Shown here one piece after another: positions 11,438-11,793 of a stretch of DNA of 11,793 bases. Positions within the stretch are counted from its first letter, which is position 1, and each line of letters opens with the position of its first letter. The notes below the pieces were generated by a model, which saw nothing but the letters and a program-made list of their open reading frames with translations, was not told the DNA's origin and made no database searches. The stretch covers positions 1 to 11,793 of the forward strand of contig JALSGY010000423.1 in the NCBI GenBank assembly GCA_026982515.1. Reading direction: 5' to 3'. Position numbers and translations under genes: made by a program. The stretch comes from Paracoccaceae bacterium. GTDB lineage: Bacteria > Pseudomonadota > Alphaproteobacteria > Rhodobacterales > Rhodobacteraceae.

Positions 11438-11465
11438 GTGGAGCGGACGCCCTTGCCCGCCCCAC
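11438..11465 (-). promoter_or_regulatory. Hairpin in the tuf-rpsJ spacer
   Basis: In the minus-strand RNA GUGGGGCGGGC and GUCCGCUCCAC pair over 11 bp with two G-U wobbles around the loop AAGGGC. On the plus strand the same positions would be A-C mismatches, so the stem is stable only in the sense transcript. No U-run follows, arguing against termination. It stands where E. coli keeps the L4-binding S10 leader, but I see no direct similarity. A processing site between tuf and rpsJ is another reading. Confidence 0.45.
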
Positions 11466-11483
11466 GTCGAACCCCGGTTTTCC

Positions 11484-11793
<310 letters not shown>

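Overview
The window carries a ribosomal-protein superoperon of the alphaproteobacterial type, read almost entirely from the minus strand, so gene order runs from the right end to the left. High GC, the lengths and tails of the ribosomal proteins (a long acidic L3 tail, an Ala/Pro/Glu tail on S5, an Ala-rich L29 tail, a zinc-free S14) and the sequence flavour all suggest a Rhodobacterales/Rhodobacteraceae chromosome. The genus cannot be set from the window alone.

Layout from right to left: the 3' end of tuf (EF-Tu, cut by the window edge), then rpsJ, rplC, rplD, rplW, rplB, rpsS, rplV, rpsC and rplP. A perfect hairpin at 6619-6650 then looks like a terminator. A promoter-like TTGCCA-17-TATACG (6497-6525) opens a second unit: rpmC, rpsQ, rplN, rplX, rplE, rpsN, rpsH, rplF, rplR, rpsE, rpmD. 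This ends at a second terminator-like hairpin (2135-2162). Most junctions inside the units overlap or are very short, with Shine-Dalgarno sequences lying over the preceding stop codon, so translational coupling is expected.

Between rpmD and rplO, where the classical spc operon is continuous, lie about 1.5 kb of different content. Two plus-strand genes sit there: a 97-residue winged-helix regulator and, 15 nt behind it, a 188-residue membrane protein with six predicted helices. Divergent from the regulator, on the minus strand, is a compact set of signals: a TTGACA-16-TATTCT promoter, about 80 nt of RNA with a 5' hairpin and an A/U-rich linker, and an intrinsic terminator with a UUCG tetraloop. 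I read this as a candidate small RNA. A 19-bp inverted repeat (16/19) brackets its promoter just upstream of the regulator's start codon, so the regulator may control both directions. Further left come a 46-bp near-palindrome and a promoter candidate for the rplO-secY unit, whose -35 lies in a G-quadruplex-type G-run pattern. rplO and the first 41 codons of secY complete the window.

The ribosomal genes themselves look intact and ordinary. The interest lies in the spacers: the divergent regulator/small-RNA cassette splitting the spc operon, the L16/L29 unit boundary, and structured leaders ahead of rplB, rpsJ and secY. No tRNA, rRNA, CRISPR array or insertion sequence was seen.
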